A stretch of 64,000 bases of DNA from Coleofasciculus sp. FACHB-T130. Lineage in GTDB: Bacteria > Cyanobacteriota > Cyanobacteriia > Cyanobacteriales > FACHB-T130. A program made the translations under genes and the position numbers. The stretch lies in the NCBI RefSeq assembly GCF_014695375.1, contig NZ_JACJOG010000037.1, positions 186,001 through 250,000 of the forward strand, read 5' to 3'. Positions 1 to 7,380 of this stretch are shown here, one piece after another; position 1 is the stretch's first letter; every line of letters begins with the position of its first letter. The notes beneath the pieces are model-generated. The model did no database searches. It was not told where the DNA came from and worked only from the letters and a program-made list of their open reading frames with translations.

Positions 1-126
1 GAGGAGCAGGGGTGGGTTTATGTACTGCTTCCAAACAAGAATTCTGATATTTTAGCTAAGACCGAGCTAAGTAGGATGGACAATCCTGAACGTAGACAAG
101 TGCTATTTGAGTGCAGCTTTAATTAA
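1..126 (+). CDS. C-terminal end of an unknown protein (cut by window edge)
   Basis: Frame 1 is open from the first base to a TAA at 124-126 and gives 41 residues ending in RRQVLFECSFN. The composition (GWVYVLLPNKN, then a charged helix-like stretch) looks like real protein, but the fragment is too short to name a family. Its stop overlaps by a few bases the stop of the membrane protein gene on the other strand, a convergent arrangement that supports a real gene end here. The function is unknown. Confidence 0.45.
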   Translation, partial: EEQGWVYVLLPNKNSDILAKTELSRMDNPERRQVLFECSFN

Positions 127-823
127 AACCTAGAAGGTGTCCAATTGCTTTGAAAATACTCAGATAAAAATTCCCTTCCATCGGTCGAAACAATACAAAT
201 TGTCCAGGAGTTCCAAAAAAGGGTCTGAGTGTCCAGCCTAATTGACAGCCAACTAAAGCATAAAGAATTAACCAAAATTTCAGAACTCTGGTACGAGTTT
301 CTTGTGCTGCTTCGCTATCTTGTACGGACATAAACTGTATTCCCTGATAGAGGAAAGTGACGCCAGTCAATCCGGTGAGAGCAAAAATACCCACATTTAA
401 CAATACAAAAAATTGGTAGTTGTGGGCGGTCAACAGAAAAACTAGCGCTACGGGTGCCAAGCTAAATTCTAGAACGCTAATCACGGCGACAGAAGTTAGA
501 AGCATGGCGAAGTACTGTCCAATACTTTTGCTTGAGCCAAAAAGGATGCTGAAAAAATATAAAGTTGGCAAGCAAAGAATCAGCGTGATTAAGTAGAAGC
601 AGGGAAGTTTAACAGCAGAGGACAATGCTTGTAAAAGGCTATGAGATGAACCGATAATTGCGCCATAGGCGGCAAAAAAGAGGGAACTACAAACGAGTAG
701 AGAGGTGATTTTACTGGGAAGTCTTACGCCTTGACGAATTTCTTCCATAAATCCTTGGCGATCGCGTAGCAGCCCCATTAAGACGGTAAAGTAGTGAGTG
801 GTTTGAAATTCTTGTTTAATCAT
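119..823 (-). CDS. Polytopic membrane protein, unknown function (Yip1-like architecture)
   Basis: This 234-residue protein has a short charged N-terminus (about residues 1-38) followed by about six hydrophobic segments: roughly 39-58, 70-95, 104-128, 130-155, 180-198 and a weaker C-terminal one. The motif GCQLGWTLRPFFG followed by a GNFY stretch near the C-terminus resembles a set of uncharacterised bacterial inner-membrane proteins that are often labelled Yip1-like. No catalytic residues are evident. It lies alone, 330 bp downstream of the adenylate cyclase gene on the same strand, so co-transcription is unlikely. The start is the ATG at 823; there is no clear ribosome binding site. The membrane location is clear; the role is not. 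Confidence 0.75.
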   Translation of the reverse strand: MIKQEFQTTHYFTVLMGLLRDRQGFMEEIRQGVRLPSKITSLLVCSSLFFAAYGAIIGSSHSLLQALSSAVKLPCFYLITLILCLPTLYFFSILFGSSKSIGQYFAMLLTSVAVISVLEFSLAPVALVFLLTAHNYQFFVLLNVGIFALTGLTGVTFLYQGIQFMSVQDSEAAQETRTRVLKFWLILYALVGCQLGWTLRPFFGTPGQFVLFRPMEGNFYLSIFKAIGHLLGFN

Positions 824-1152
824 GGTGCGATCTTTTGACTCAGAGCCAAGAGAGGTTTAATAATAAACTGGGGATGATCTACATTCCTTAACCTCGCTTT
901 TTCGAGTTGAGCCGGAAATATTTAGAGATTGGCTTGTTCGCAGTCCTGAAAAACGTGAGAATCGCAAGTCTTCTACAAAAATCTATAGTGGAATCGCGCT
1001 GACTTCAGCCCTGAACTAAAGTTAGGGAGAAGAGCTAAAATCAGTTGAAATTGGCCCAAATACTGGGGAAACAAAGGCTTTCAACCTGTTTTAAGCTTTA
1101 GCTTTAAGGTGAGAGATTTATCTCAAGGCTCTTATATATCAGTACCATTCAT
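824..1152. other. Intergenic stretch, no gene seen
   Basis: This 329-base gap holds no convincing open frame, no strong hairpin and no recognisable RNA. It contains the promoter region of the membrane protein gene at 823 and the 3' flank of the cyclase gene. Confidence 0.6.
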
Positions 1153-2865
1153 CTATCGTGAATCGTCTTGATGTCTGCCTTTGAGGAGAAAGCTTTTCAT
1201 CTCCCCTTTACCTTTTACCTGGATAGTTCCCCGTTCCTGAAACTGGTACTTATGCCGTAAGCGTTCATAAGTTGCTCCTGTCACTTGAATGCAACCCGCA
1301 ATGCCTTGGGATTCCATACGGCTAGCAATATTCACCGTATCGCCCCACAAATCATAGATAAACTTTTTCGTGCCAATAACGCCTGCAACGACGGGACCCG
1401 TATTAATTCCAATTCGGATGGTGTAGTGTTGAGGGCGAGAGGTAGACAACGCTTCGCCAATCTTGGTACTTAAGCAAGTCATTTCCTCCAGCATATCCAG
1501 TGCCATTTCCGCGATCGCTTCCGCGTGATCTTCTGAAGGCATTGGCAGTCCTCCCACTACCATATAGGCATCTCCAATCGTCTTAATTTTCTCTAAACCG
1601 TGGCGATCTGCCAGCCGATCGAAGGCTGAGAAAATTTGATTGAGCAACTCAACCACATCAGTTGGGGAAATCCGAGCCGAAAGCTCAGTAAAACCAACAA
1701 TGTCAGCAAATAATACCGTCACATCGGCAAAGCTTTCCGCAATCGTGCGCTGTTCCTGTTTTAATCGATTGGCGATCGCTTCTGGAAAGATATTTAGCAG
1801 CAGACGCTCAGATTTTTCCTGTTCTGCTTGCAAATTTTTTAAAGCAGTGGCGAAGATATTCGCAATCACCCCAGATAGCAACACCGCCGTCAATACTGTC
1901 ATCGCTTGCAGTACCGTAGCTAGCGTGCTGGTTCGGGCGATTTCAAGGCGCGATCGCTGTACGTCAGCATTTGCCAACCCAATTACTTTAGTGGAAACAC
2001 GTGCCGCTTGCTCGTCAAAAGTGCTGATTTTGCTTCTAATTTGAGCGTCGAGGTTGATAATTTCTCGGATCGCTAACTCGTAAGCATTCAGATACTCCCA
2101 CGCCGCCGCCTTCTGAGTGGCATTGAGTTGGGGTGCTTGTTGAATTCCCTGGCGCAAACGTTCCACCGCCTCATACACCGCCTGGATTTTGTCCTCCTGA
2201 CGGTTGGAGAGATATTCTTTCTCCACCGACTGCATTTCCCGATATGAAATCATCAACTCCGAACTGGCAGAGAGTTGCAGCGTGTCGTGCAATAGCCGCG
2301 AATTTTGCTCTAACCGCGCCAGCACCCCCACATCATCGATTCCCAGCGTCCCCACCAACGCCACAGCTTCTTTAAAGCTGCTAGCATAGCGCTCGACAAG
2401 CTCTACATAAGCCACCAATTCCGGATTGCTCCGACGCAAAGCATCGCTAACCTTCCCACCATTGAGTAACTCTTGCAACTGGCTGCTGATATCCAGGGCT
2501 TTGTCAATTTGCTCCCGATGCGCCTGGACATAATCCTGGCTAGCGCTGGAAAATCCCATAGAAGGCCAGCTCAAAAAAAAGTCTTTTTCCAGTTGGCGGG
2601 CGTCTTGTAAGGCGGCATCCATCTGAAATACTTTTGCCTGCACCTCAATGCTGGTGAGAATCGCCGCTTCTGTCTCTCGCACCACTGCATTCAGCGACAG
2701 CCAGCTCGTCATCGCGACTTGTGTAATCAGCAGCAGCAGCGCCACAACTGCCCAAGTAAACTTACTGGTAATGCTCAAGCGATGCCAGAGTTTACCTAAG
2801 GATAAAGGATGAAGTCTCAAGCGTGAAGTATCAAGTGTAAAATTTCCTCTTTTAGGCTTCATCAT
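1153..2865 (-). CDS. Class III adenylate cyclase with membrane-anchored helical sensor
   Basis: This 570-residue membrane protein should make cyclic AMP from ATP. One transmembrane helix lies near residues 37-57 and a second near 310-335. Between them are about 250 helical residues that look like a four-helix-bundle sensor of the CHASE3/MCP type. The cyclase homology domain follows (about 375-560). FADIVGF carries a metal aspartate and KTIGDAYM the second. The purine-selecting positions are Lys (in EKIKTIGD) and Asp (in YDLWGDTVN), the pair that marks ATP rather than GTP as substrate. The transition-state Asn and Arg are present in TVNIASRM. No HAMP domain is obvious. AGAGG lies 5 bases before the first of two adjacent ATGs. 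It is 40 bp downstream of cruP on the same strand, so the two may be co-transcribed. Confidence 0.9.
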   Translation of the reverse strand: MMKPKRGNFTLDTSRLRLHPLSLGKLWHRLSITSKFTWAVVALLLLITQVAMTSWLSLNAVVRETEAAILTSIEVQAKVFQMDAALQDARQLEKDFFLSWPSMGFSSASQDYVQAHREQIDKALDISSQLQELLNGGKVSDALRRSNPELVAYVELVERYASSFKEAVALVGTLGIDDVGVLARLEQNSRLLHDTLQLSASSELMISYREMQSVEKEYLSNRQEDKIQAVYEAVERLRQGIQQAPQLNATQKAAAWEYLNAYELAIREIINLDAQIRSKISTFDEQAARVSTKVIGLANADVQRSRLEIARTSTLATVLQAMTVLTAVLLSGVIANIFATALKNLQAEQEKSERLLLNIFPEAIANRLKQEQRTIAESFADVTVLFADIVGFTELSARISPTDVVELLNQIFSAFDRLADRHGLEKIKTIGDAYMVVGGLPMPSEDHAEAIAEMALDMLEEMTCLSTKIGEALSTSRPQHYTIRIGINTGPVVAGVIGTKKFIYDLWGDTVNIASRMESQGIAGCIQVTGATYERLRHKYQFQERGTIQVKGKGEMKSFLLKGRHQDDSR

Positions 2866-2904
2866 GCTTGCCTCTATGGTTTCTTTTACCCTTACCGAAG
2901 GGCT

Positions 2905-4494
2905 TCACCCTAGATTCTTCAGGCTTCTGTAATCGCCTCCGGAGCCATATTTCCAAGCTTGGAGGAAGCGATCGCAGTAGTATCGAGGCAGTGGCAGTAA
3001 CGTCTTCGTCCACGGTTGCAGGGCGGTTGCTAGAGGATATAAAGCCGTGTAAATTCCCAAGTTTAGGTAGTGAACCATCCAATCTAGAAGCATCGGGATT
3101 CCCACTAAGGGAATAATTCGAGCCACTAATCCGGGGTAAGTGACGGCTGTTTTTAACAGGGTTTTTGATAAAGCGGGAAACTGGACAACATCTTGTAAAA
3201 ATGGGCGTAATACCTCGTCTCCCAGCTGTGCCATTGCTTGAAATACGCTAGAAAGCAACTGGTTGATTTGATTTGGGTCAACTTTTTGCTCGATTCCCAC
3301 GCCCATTGTTTTTTGAAACAGCCAGGTTACAGCAATATTTGGCTGATAAGGTTGCAAAAGTGCCAAAGCATTCTTGTCGAGAGCATCTATTTGTAAAGCC
3401 TCGTGAATGCCTTCTGTTAACCGTTTCAGGTGCCGCGCCATCGCCCCAAACCCGCCAAAGCTGACGGGAGATTGGTTGCCACTGCTATCTCCTACGGGCA
3501 GAATGCGACTCCAAGGCATCTTTAATGAGTTGCGGTAAGAGGGAAAGAAGCCAAATAGCACCCGTTGAAATTGCAGTTGGGACACTTCTACGCCTTGATA
3601 TTCGGGCAACAGGCGCAGGTATTCTTCAAAGAAGAACTCTAAACTGGGACGACTGGGGTGAGCATCCAGGTAAGTAAATAGATAAGTCGTTCTGCCATCT
3701 CGTGCTGGGAAGGCTTCCCAAAAGTATTGGCATTGATTTTGAATCGATGTGAAAGTTGCGATCAGATCGCCGGTTTCGTTGAGAGGAAAGCCTTTGGCGC
3801 AACTACCCACGACTAAGCAGACGCCTTCCGGTTTTTCTCCCTGTCGCGCTTGCTGAACAATGGGTGAAAAATGTCCCATCGCATCGATTAACAACCGCGT
3901 TTTCATGCCGCCAGAGGCTTCCACCCTGATGCCATCTGGGTGTACAACCGCCCCTTCAAAGGGAGTGTTTTCAAACAACTGTCCGCCAGCAGCCAGAAAC
4001 TTTGATTTGAGCGTGTCTAGCAGAAAAACCGGATCGACGCCGATATTCAGGACATCTCGCACCCATACGTCAGAACCTCCTAAAAAACTGACGCGGGCGG
4101 GATTATACTCGGTTGCGATCGCTTGCTCTAATTCCGCTTCAGTTAGTAGATTCAGCTCTAAAAATACTTCTAACTCTTGGCGGGAAATATTCCACTCTTG
4201 ATCTCTACCGCGCAAGATTCCTCTTTCAATCAAGGCAACTCGCCACCCCAACTGAGCTAAAGCAGCACCGATTAAAATTCCCAAAGTGCCGCCGCAGATT
4301 ATTGCATCCCAGTCTACGCTTCCTAGTGGCTCTTGGCTTTCTTTCACCACCATCGGAATCGGTGTAGTGTCTTCCTTGATGGCTTGCCAAAGGCTATCGG
4401 CTTTACGCAGTCCGAGGAGAGGATTTCCCGGTACCTGAGATAGAATCTGTTCGGTTAGGCTCATGGATATTTGCAAAAGATGCTCCCAATCCAT
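2905..4494 (-). CDS. cruP: CruP, lycopene-cyclase-family FAD-dependent protein
   Basis: This is an FAD/NAD(P)-binding protein of the CruA/CruP carotenoid cyclase family, about 529 residues. The dinucleotide-binding segment lies near residues 65-95 (DAIICGGTLGILIGAALAQ, then a strand ending in IERG). It is followed by RDQEWNISRQEL, a motif I recognise from cyanobacterial and plant CruP proteins. A further conserved stretch is PVGDSSGNQSPVSFGGFGA near residue 350, the usual second FAD contact. CruA is the main lycopene cyclase in some cyanobacteria; CruP has weak or disputed cyclase activity, and the plant protein has been linked to limiting carotenoid epoxide under stress. The frame also allows a TTG start 12 bases upstream; the ATG at 4494 is preferred, and one at 4464 is possible. 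Confidence 0.85.
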   Translation of the reverse strand: MDWEHLLQISMSLTEQILSQVPGNPLLGLRKADSLWQAIKEDTTPIPMVVKESQEPLGSVDWDAIICGGTLGILIGAALAQLGWRVALIERGILRGRDQEWNISRQELEVFLELNLLTEAELEQAIATEYNPARVSFLGGSDVWVRDVLNIGVDPVFLLDTLKSKFLAAGGQLFENTPFEGAVVHPDGIRVEASGGMKTRLLIDAMGHFSPIVQQARQGEKPEGVCLVVGSCAKGFPLNETGDLIATFTSIQNQCQYFWEAFPARDGRTTYLFTYLDAHPSRPSLEFFFEEYLRLLPEYQGVEVSQLQFQRVLFGFFPSYRNSLKMPWSRILPVGDSSGNQSPVSFGGFGAMARHLKRLTEGIHEALQIDALDKNALALLQPYQPNIAVTWLFQKTMGVGIEQKVDPNQINQLLSSVFQAMAQLGDEVLRPFLQDVVQFPALSKTLLKTAVTYPGLVARIIPLVGIPMLLDWMVHYLNLGIYTALYPLATALQPWTKTLLPLPRYYCDRFLQAWKYGSGGDYRSLKNLG

Positions 4495-4625
4495 CCTAAT
4501 CGGCAAGAGTTCTCAAGGTTGAGGGTTTTGGCTTGATGCGCTTTATGTAACCAGATTTCAGAGTCAATAAAATTGCTGCTTAAGTAGAATTACTTTCGAC
4601 ACATGATAAAAAGCGCTATCGCCTA

Positions 4626-5849
4626 ATGTCACAGCAGATTTTACAGCCTCGATTACCGCTTCCTCCACCGCTGATGATGTCGGAAGAAGGTTCGTTTGCA
4701 AACATGACGCTTCTGAAGCGAATGCCTGCGATCGCGCAGCGAGCGATCGCTGAAAACGACTTTCCGGCATCGATTGTAGACAACCTGGAAACCTTGATCC
4801 GGGACTTGCCGAACGGAATCGTGCGATCGCTCAAAGATGACAATGGCCCAGATTTGGCTGCGTGGACAACATATTTGGCTCCTTTTCTGGGGAAGCGTTG
4901 GATAGACATTCCCTGGTTATTTGCAGAGTTATACTTTTTCCGGCGGATTGTGGAAGCAACCAATTACTTTCCGCCAGGAGCGAGCCAAGGCGTCGATCCC
5001 TACGGATTGCAAAAACGCTTGGGTTTAGAAACGGCAATGGATTCAATCCGGGCAATCGCCGCTAGGATTGGGCATCATACAAGCGATCGCCATACTCGTT
5101 TAATCCCACTGCTCTATTTTTCACTGTGGGGCAACCGCGCCGATCTGAGCCTTTGGCCTATTGAGGCTGGAGAAAGCGATCGCAGCCGTCAGGAAATTCA
5201 GCACGAAGAGGCTCATATTTTGGTCGATGATACACCCATCATTGCGGACAGGATTGCTAGCCTTGATGGGGGAAGAATTGACTTCATCGTCGATAATGCT
5301 GGTTTTGAACTCGTCTGCGATTTGTGCTTGGCAGATTTTCTGCTAACCACTCAGGCGGCTGAGATTTCCCTGCACCTGAAGCGGTATCCTATCTTCGTTT
5401 CTGATGCGACCATTCAGGATCTGCACCACACTTTAGAGGTTTTGGCTGCTGACGTTGATGGGGAAGTGCGATCGCTTTCTCTGCGCTTGCAAGACGCGAT
5501 CGCTTCCGGTCGTTTGCGATGCTATGACGATTTATTTTGGACAATGCCCTTGCCTTTCTGGGAAATACCCGAAGCTTTGCGACAAGAGTTAGCACCCGCC
5601 AGCCTAATTTTTATTAAAGGAGATGCTAACTACCGCCGCTGTTTAGGCAATCGCCACTGGGATTTTACTACCCCTTTTCAAGACATTGCCTGCTACTTCC
5701 CAGCACCGTTAGTAGCACTACGCACCCTCAAATCTGAACTGGTGGCAGGTTTACAGCAAACTCAGATAAACACACTTAACGAAGAAGATCCTCACTGGTT
5801 AACCAATGGACAGCGGGGTGTCATCCAGTTTGTTGACTTCGCCGGTTAG
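4626..5849 (+). CDS. DUF89 / ARMT1-type damage-control phosphatase
   Basis: This 407-residue cytoplasmic protein belongs to the DUF89 family, metal-dependent phosphatases thought to remove damaged or overflow phosphometabolites. The signature is FIVDNAGFELVCDL at about residues 220-232 (catalytic metal-binding Asp and Asn, then a second Asp) and KGDANYRR at about 333-340. The N-terminal helical half (residues 25-150) contains the family's WxDIPWLFAELYFFRRI stretch. Length and motif order match subfamily III (ARMT1-like). The gene is complete and runs from the ATG at 4626. Its last 44 bases overlap a longer open frame on the same strand that contains the downstream peptide gene; this overlap is judged not to be coding. 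The physiological substrate is unknown. Confidence 0.88.
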   Translation: MSQQILQPRLPLPPPLMMSEEGSFANMTLLKRMPAIAQRAIAENDFPASIVDNLETLIRDLPNGIVRSLKDDNGPDLAAWTTYLAPFLGKRWIDIPWLFAELYFFRRIVEATNYFPPGASQGVDPYGLQKRLGLETAMDSIRAIAARIGHHTSDRHTRLIPLLYFSLWGNRADLSLWPIEAGESDRSRQEIQHEEAHILVDDTPIIADRIASLDGGRIDFIVDNAGFELVCDLCLADFLLTTQAAEISLHLKRYPIFVSDATIQDLHHTLEVLAADVDGEVRSLSLRLQDAIASGRLRCYDDLFWTMPLPFWEIPEALRQELAPASLIFIKGDANYRRCLGNRHWDFTTPFQDIACYFPAPLVALRTLKSELVAGLQQTQINTLNEEDPHWLTNGQRGVIQFVDFAG

Positions 5850-6027
5850 AAGCGATCGCGAAAAGTTGCCCGTATCCACTACGCAAACAAAGCAGACTGC
5901 ATTATTACAACCAAGGGTACCAAAGGTTAATCTCCCAAAAGTGGGAGGAAAAGGTGTTTTCATTTACGTAAGTTTTAAGCACGGCAGAAGTTTCCAACGC
6001 TTCAAAGTTTATTTTGAGGGCAACATC

Positions 6028-6321
6028 ATGACTGTAGGTGCAAACAACCAACCAATGCAACCTCAAGACCAATCCTTGTTTGCAGAACTATCCGAACAGG
6101 AACAAGAGGCAGTAGCTGGAGGTTTAGTTTTATTCAGTTTTGACTTTGACGATTGGAAGGCTGAGATTCCTAATGGCACTTTCAATCTCAGTCCATTTAG
6201 CATCAGTTTCACGATTGACAATACTAGCTATACAGCTCAACTAACAGAGCCAGCAACAATATCAATAGTGGATGGAGCTTTGACTGGAACTGGAGGAAAT
6301 CTCACAGTTACTAGCAGTTAA
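6028..6321 (+). CDS. Double-glycine leader peptide precursor A (bacteriocin-like)
   Basis: The precursor has 97 residues. Residues 1-32 form a leader ending in SLFAELSEQEQEAVAGG, with the hydrophobic/acidic spacing and Gly-Gly typical of leaders cut by C39 peptidase ABC exporters. The predicted 65-residue core is rich in Phe, Thr, Ser and Asp, has no cysteine and looks beta-strand prone (FSFDFDDW, SISFTIDN). The start is ATG 6028: GAGGG lies 7 bases upstream, and the leader then has the normal length. The open frame extends back to 5806, but that part overlaps the DUF89 gene and adds an unlikely 74 residues. A hairpin terminator follows. A second such peptide lies on the other strand at 6800-7072 and an HlyD adaptor at 7381. 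I infer export; the activity is unknown. Confidence 0.72.
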   Translation: MTVGANNQPMQPQDQSLFAELSEQEQEAVAGGLVLFSFDFDDWKAEIPNGTFNLSPFSISFTIDNTSYTAQLTEPATISIVDGALTGTGGNLTVTSS

Positions 6322-6365
6322 ATCGTCAATTTATTTGCTGCAACTATTCAGTCAAACCACATGGC

Positions 6366-6399
6366 AACCCCCCTATTTTAAAATTAGGGTGGGTTTTTT
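6366..6399 (+). terminator. Rho-independent terminator after peptide A
   Basis: An imperfect stem pairs AACCCCCCTA with TAGGGTGGGTT around an AT-rich loop, ending in six Ts. It lies 45 bases after the stop of peptide A. Confidence 0.8.
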
Positions 6400-6605
6400 C
6401 ATGGTTGACCAAACCCAGGCTCAAGCCACGAGTTTTTCTTTGCCATCAAGTAATAAACGCAGCATTTTTGAAAAGAGCGATCGCAAGGCGAGCATCGCAC
6501 CCCTTTGAACAATTGATTGCTGATAATAATCTTTGAATAAAAAATTCTCAACACAGAAAATTTCTTCCAAAACACGTTTTTGATGCCTTGCAGATTTCAT
6601 TTCCG

Positions 6606-6728
6606 TTCTTCAGGCAAAATAAAAAAGATGCGATAGAGCAAAACTGCTCTAGAGACTACTTACAAAAGAATATAGAATTGTGGCTTTTTTTAAAAAGTGC
6701 CACAATTCCATTGATTCTGCCTGAAGAA
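6606..6728. repeat. Branched inverted-repeat element (MITE-like or structured RNA)
   Basis: A perfect 11-base inverted repeat (TTCTTCAGGCA at 6606-6616, TGCCTGAAGAA at 6718-6728) encloses two perfect hairpins: TAGAGCA/TGCTCTA at 6634-6651 (7 bp, 4-base loop) and GAATTGTGGC/GCCACAATTC at 6675-6708 (10 bp, AT-rich loop). Together they form a three-way-junction shape of 123 bases. The rest of the 6322-6799 gap holds only the terminator and no convincing gene. It could be a miniature transposable element, a small RNA, or the 3' region of the minus-strand peptide gene. Confidence 0.5.
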
Positions 6729-6799
6729 TTAGCTCAATTTTGCCTTAATAATCAATGATTTCAGGAAAAAAAGTTAATCGGACATTACTTTCAATAAGG

Positions 6800-7072
6800 T
6801 TATTGCAGTCCGTTGCCTCCGTCTTCAGGGAGTGTCGCTGGGATCGTTACATAACCACCTTCTTCACCAAGCCACAGGGTGATAAAATACCCCCCCTCAT
6901 CGTTAAATTCCAGTGGAGTGACAACATTCCCTCCAATCGGTATGCTGCCAGGTGTCGTGGGTGTGTGAAAACCGCCTGTAATGGTGGCAGCTTCCTCATC
7001 CGTGAGTTCTTCTAGAAGATTGAACTCCACCGTTCCTAGTTCGGAAAGTTCTGGAGCAAAGGGATGGGGCAT
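6800..7072 (-). CDS. Double-glycine leader peptide precursor B (bacteriocin-like)
   Basis: The precursor has 90 residues. Residues 1-34 form a leader ending in FNLLEELTDEEAATITGG, a classic double-glycine leader of the nitrile-hydratase-like/class II type. The 56-residue core starts FHTPTTPGSIPIGG. It is acidic, has repeated GG pairs and aromatic residues, and contains no cysteine, so lanthionine or disulfide formation is excluded. AGAAGGA lies 5 bases before ATG 7072, a strong ribosome binding site. The gene is divergent from the HlyD adaptor gene (308 bp apart) and convergent with peptide A. The core is unrelated to that of peptide A, so the two are not recent duplicates. The likely fate is export through a C39-type ABC transporter; the function is unknown. 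Confidence 0.72.
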   Translation of the reverse strand: MPHPFAPELSELGTVEFNLLEELTDEEAATITGGFHTPTTPGSIPIGGNVVTPLEFNDEGGYFITLWLGEEGGYVTIPATLPEDGGNGLQ

Positions 7073-7380
7073 AAAATCCTTCTAAGTTTTTAAGTGTATT
7101 GGGATTAACTAATTAGAGTTTTACTCTGTAGATTAAATGACCGTACCCCTCTGAGGTAGGGTTTTACATCAAAACAAACACGCTTTCAACCAACGCGACT
7201 CCCAATTAATTTAATAATTTTAAAAAATCAACAAAAAGTATTGTGTAAATTTCAGACAACAGGCTGCACTAGGAAAAAGCGATTAACTGCTCAAATTTTA
7301 AACGATGGCAAAGAAATTAAATTCTATTTAAAGTAAATGCAATCATAGTAGAGAACACTCATTCACTGAATGGGACAATC
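7073..7380. promoter_or_regulatory. Divergent promoter region between peptide B and HlyD
   Basis: This 308-base AT-rich gap has no gene. It must hold the promoters of both flanking genes. Two small hairpins are visible: one near 7144-7166 (ACCCC/GGGT type) and one at 7358-7374 (CTCATTC/GAATGGG, 3-base loop) that covers the GGGA ribosome-binding-like bases of the HlyD gene. Confidence 0.45.

Noticed and set aside
5806-6027. Upstream 74-codon extension of peptide A's frame
   Set aside because: It overlaps the end of the DUF89 gene, has no ribosome binding site, and would bury the double-glycine leader deep in the protein; ATG 6028 has a good site and gives the normal leader length.
6401-6508. 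A 35-codon frame just after the peptide A terminator
   Set aside because: It starts inside the T-run side of the terminator, has no ribosome binding site and a low-complexity composition.
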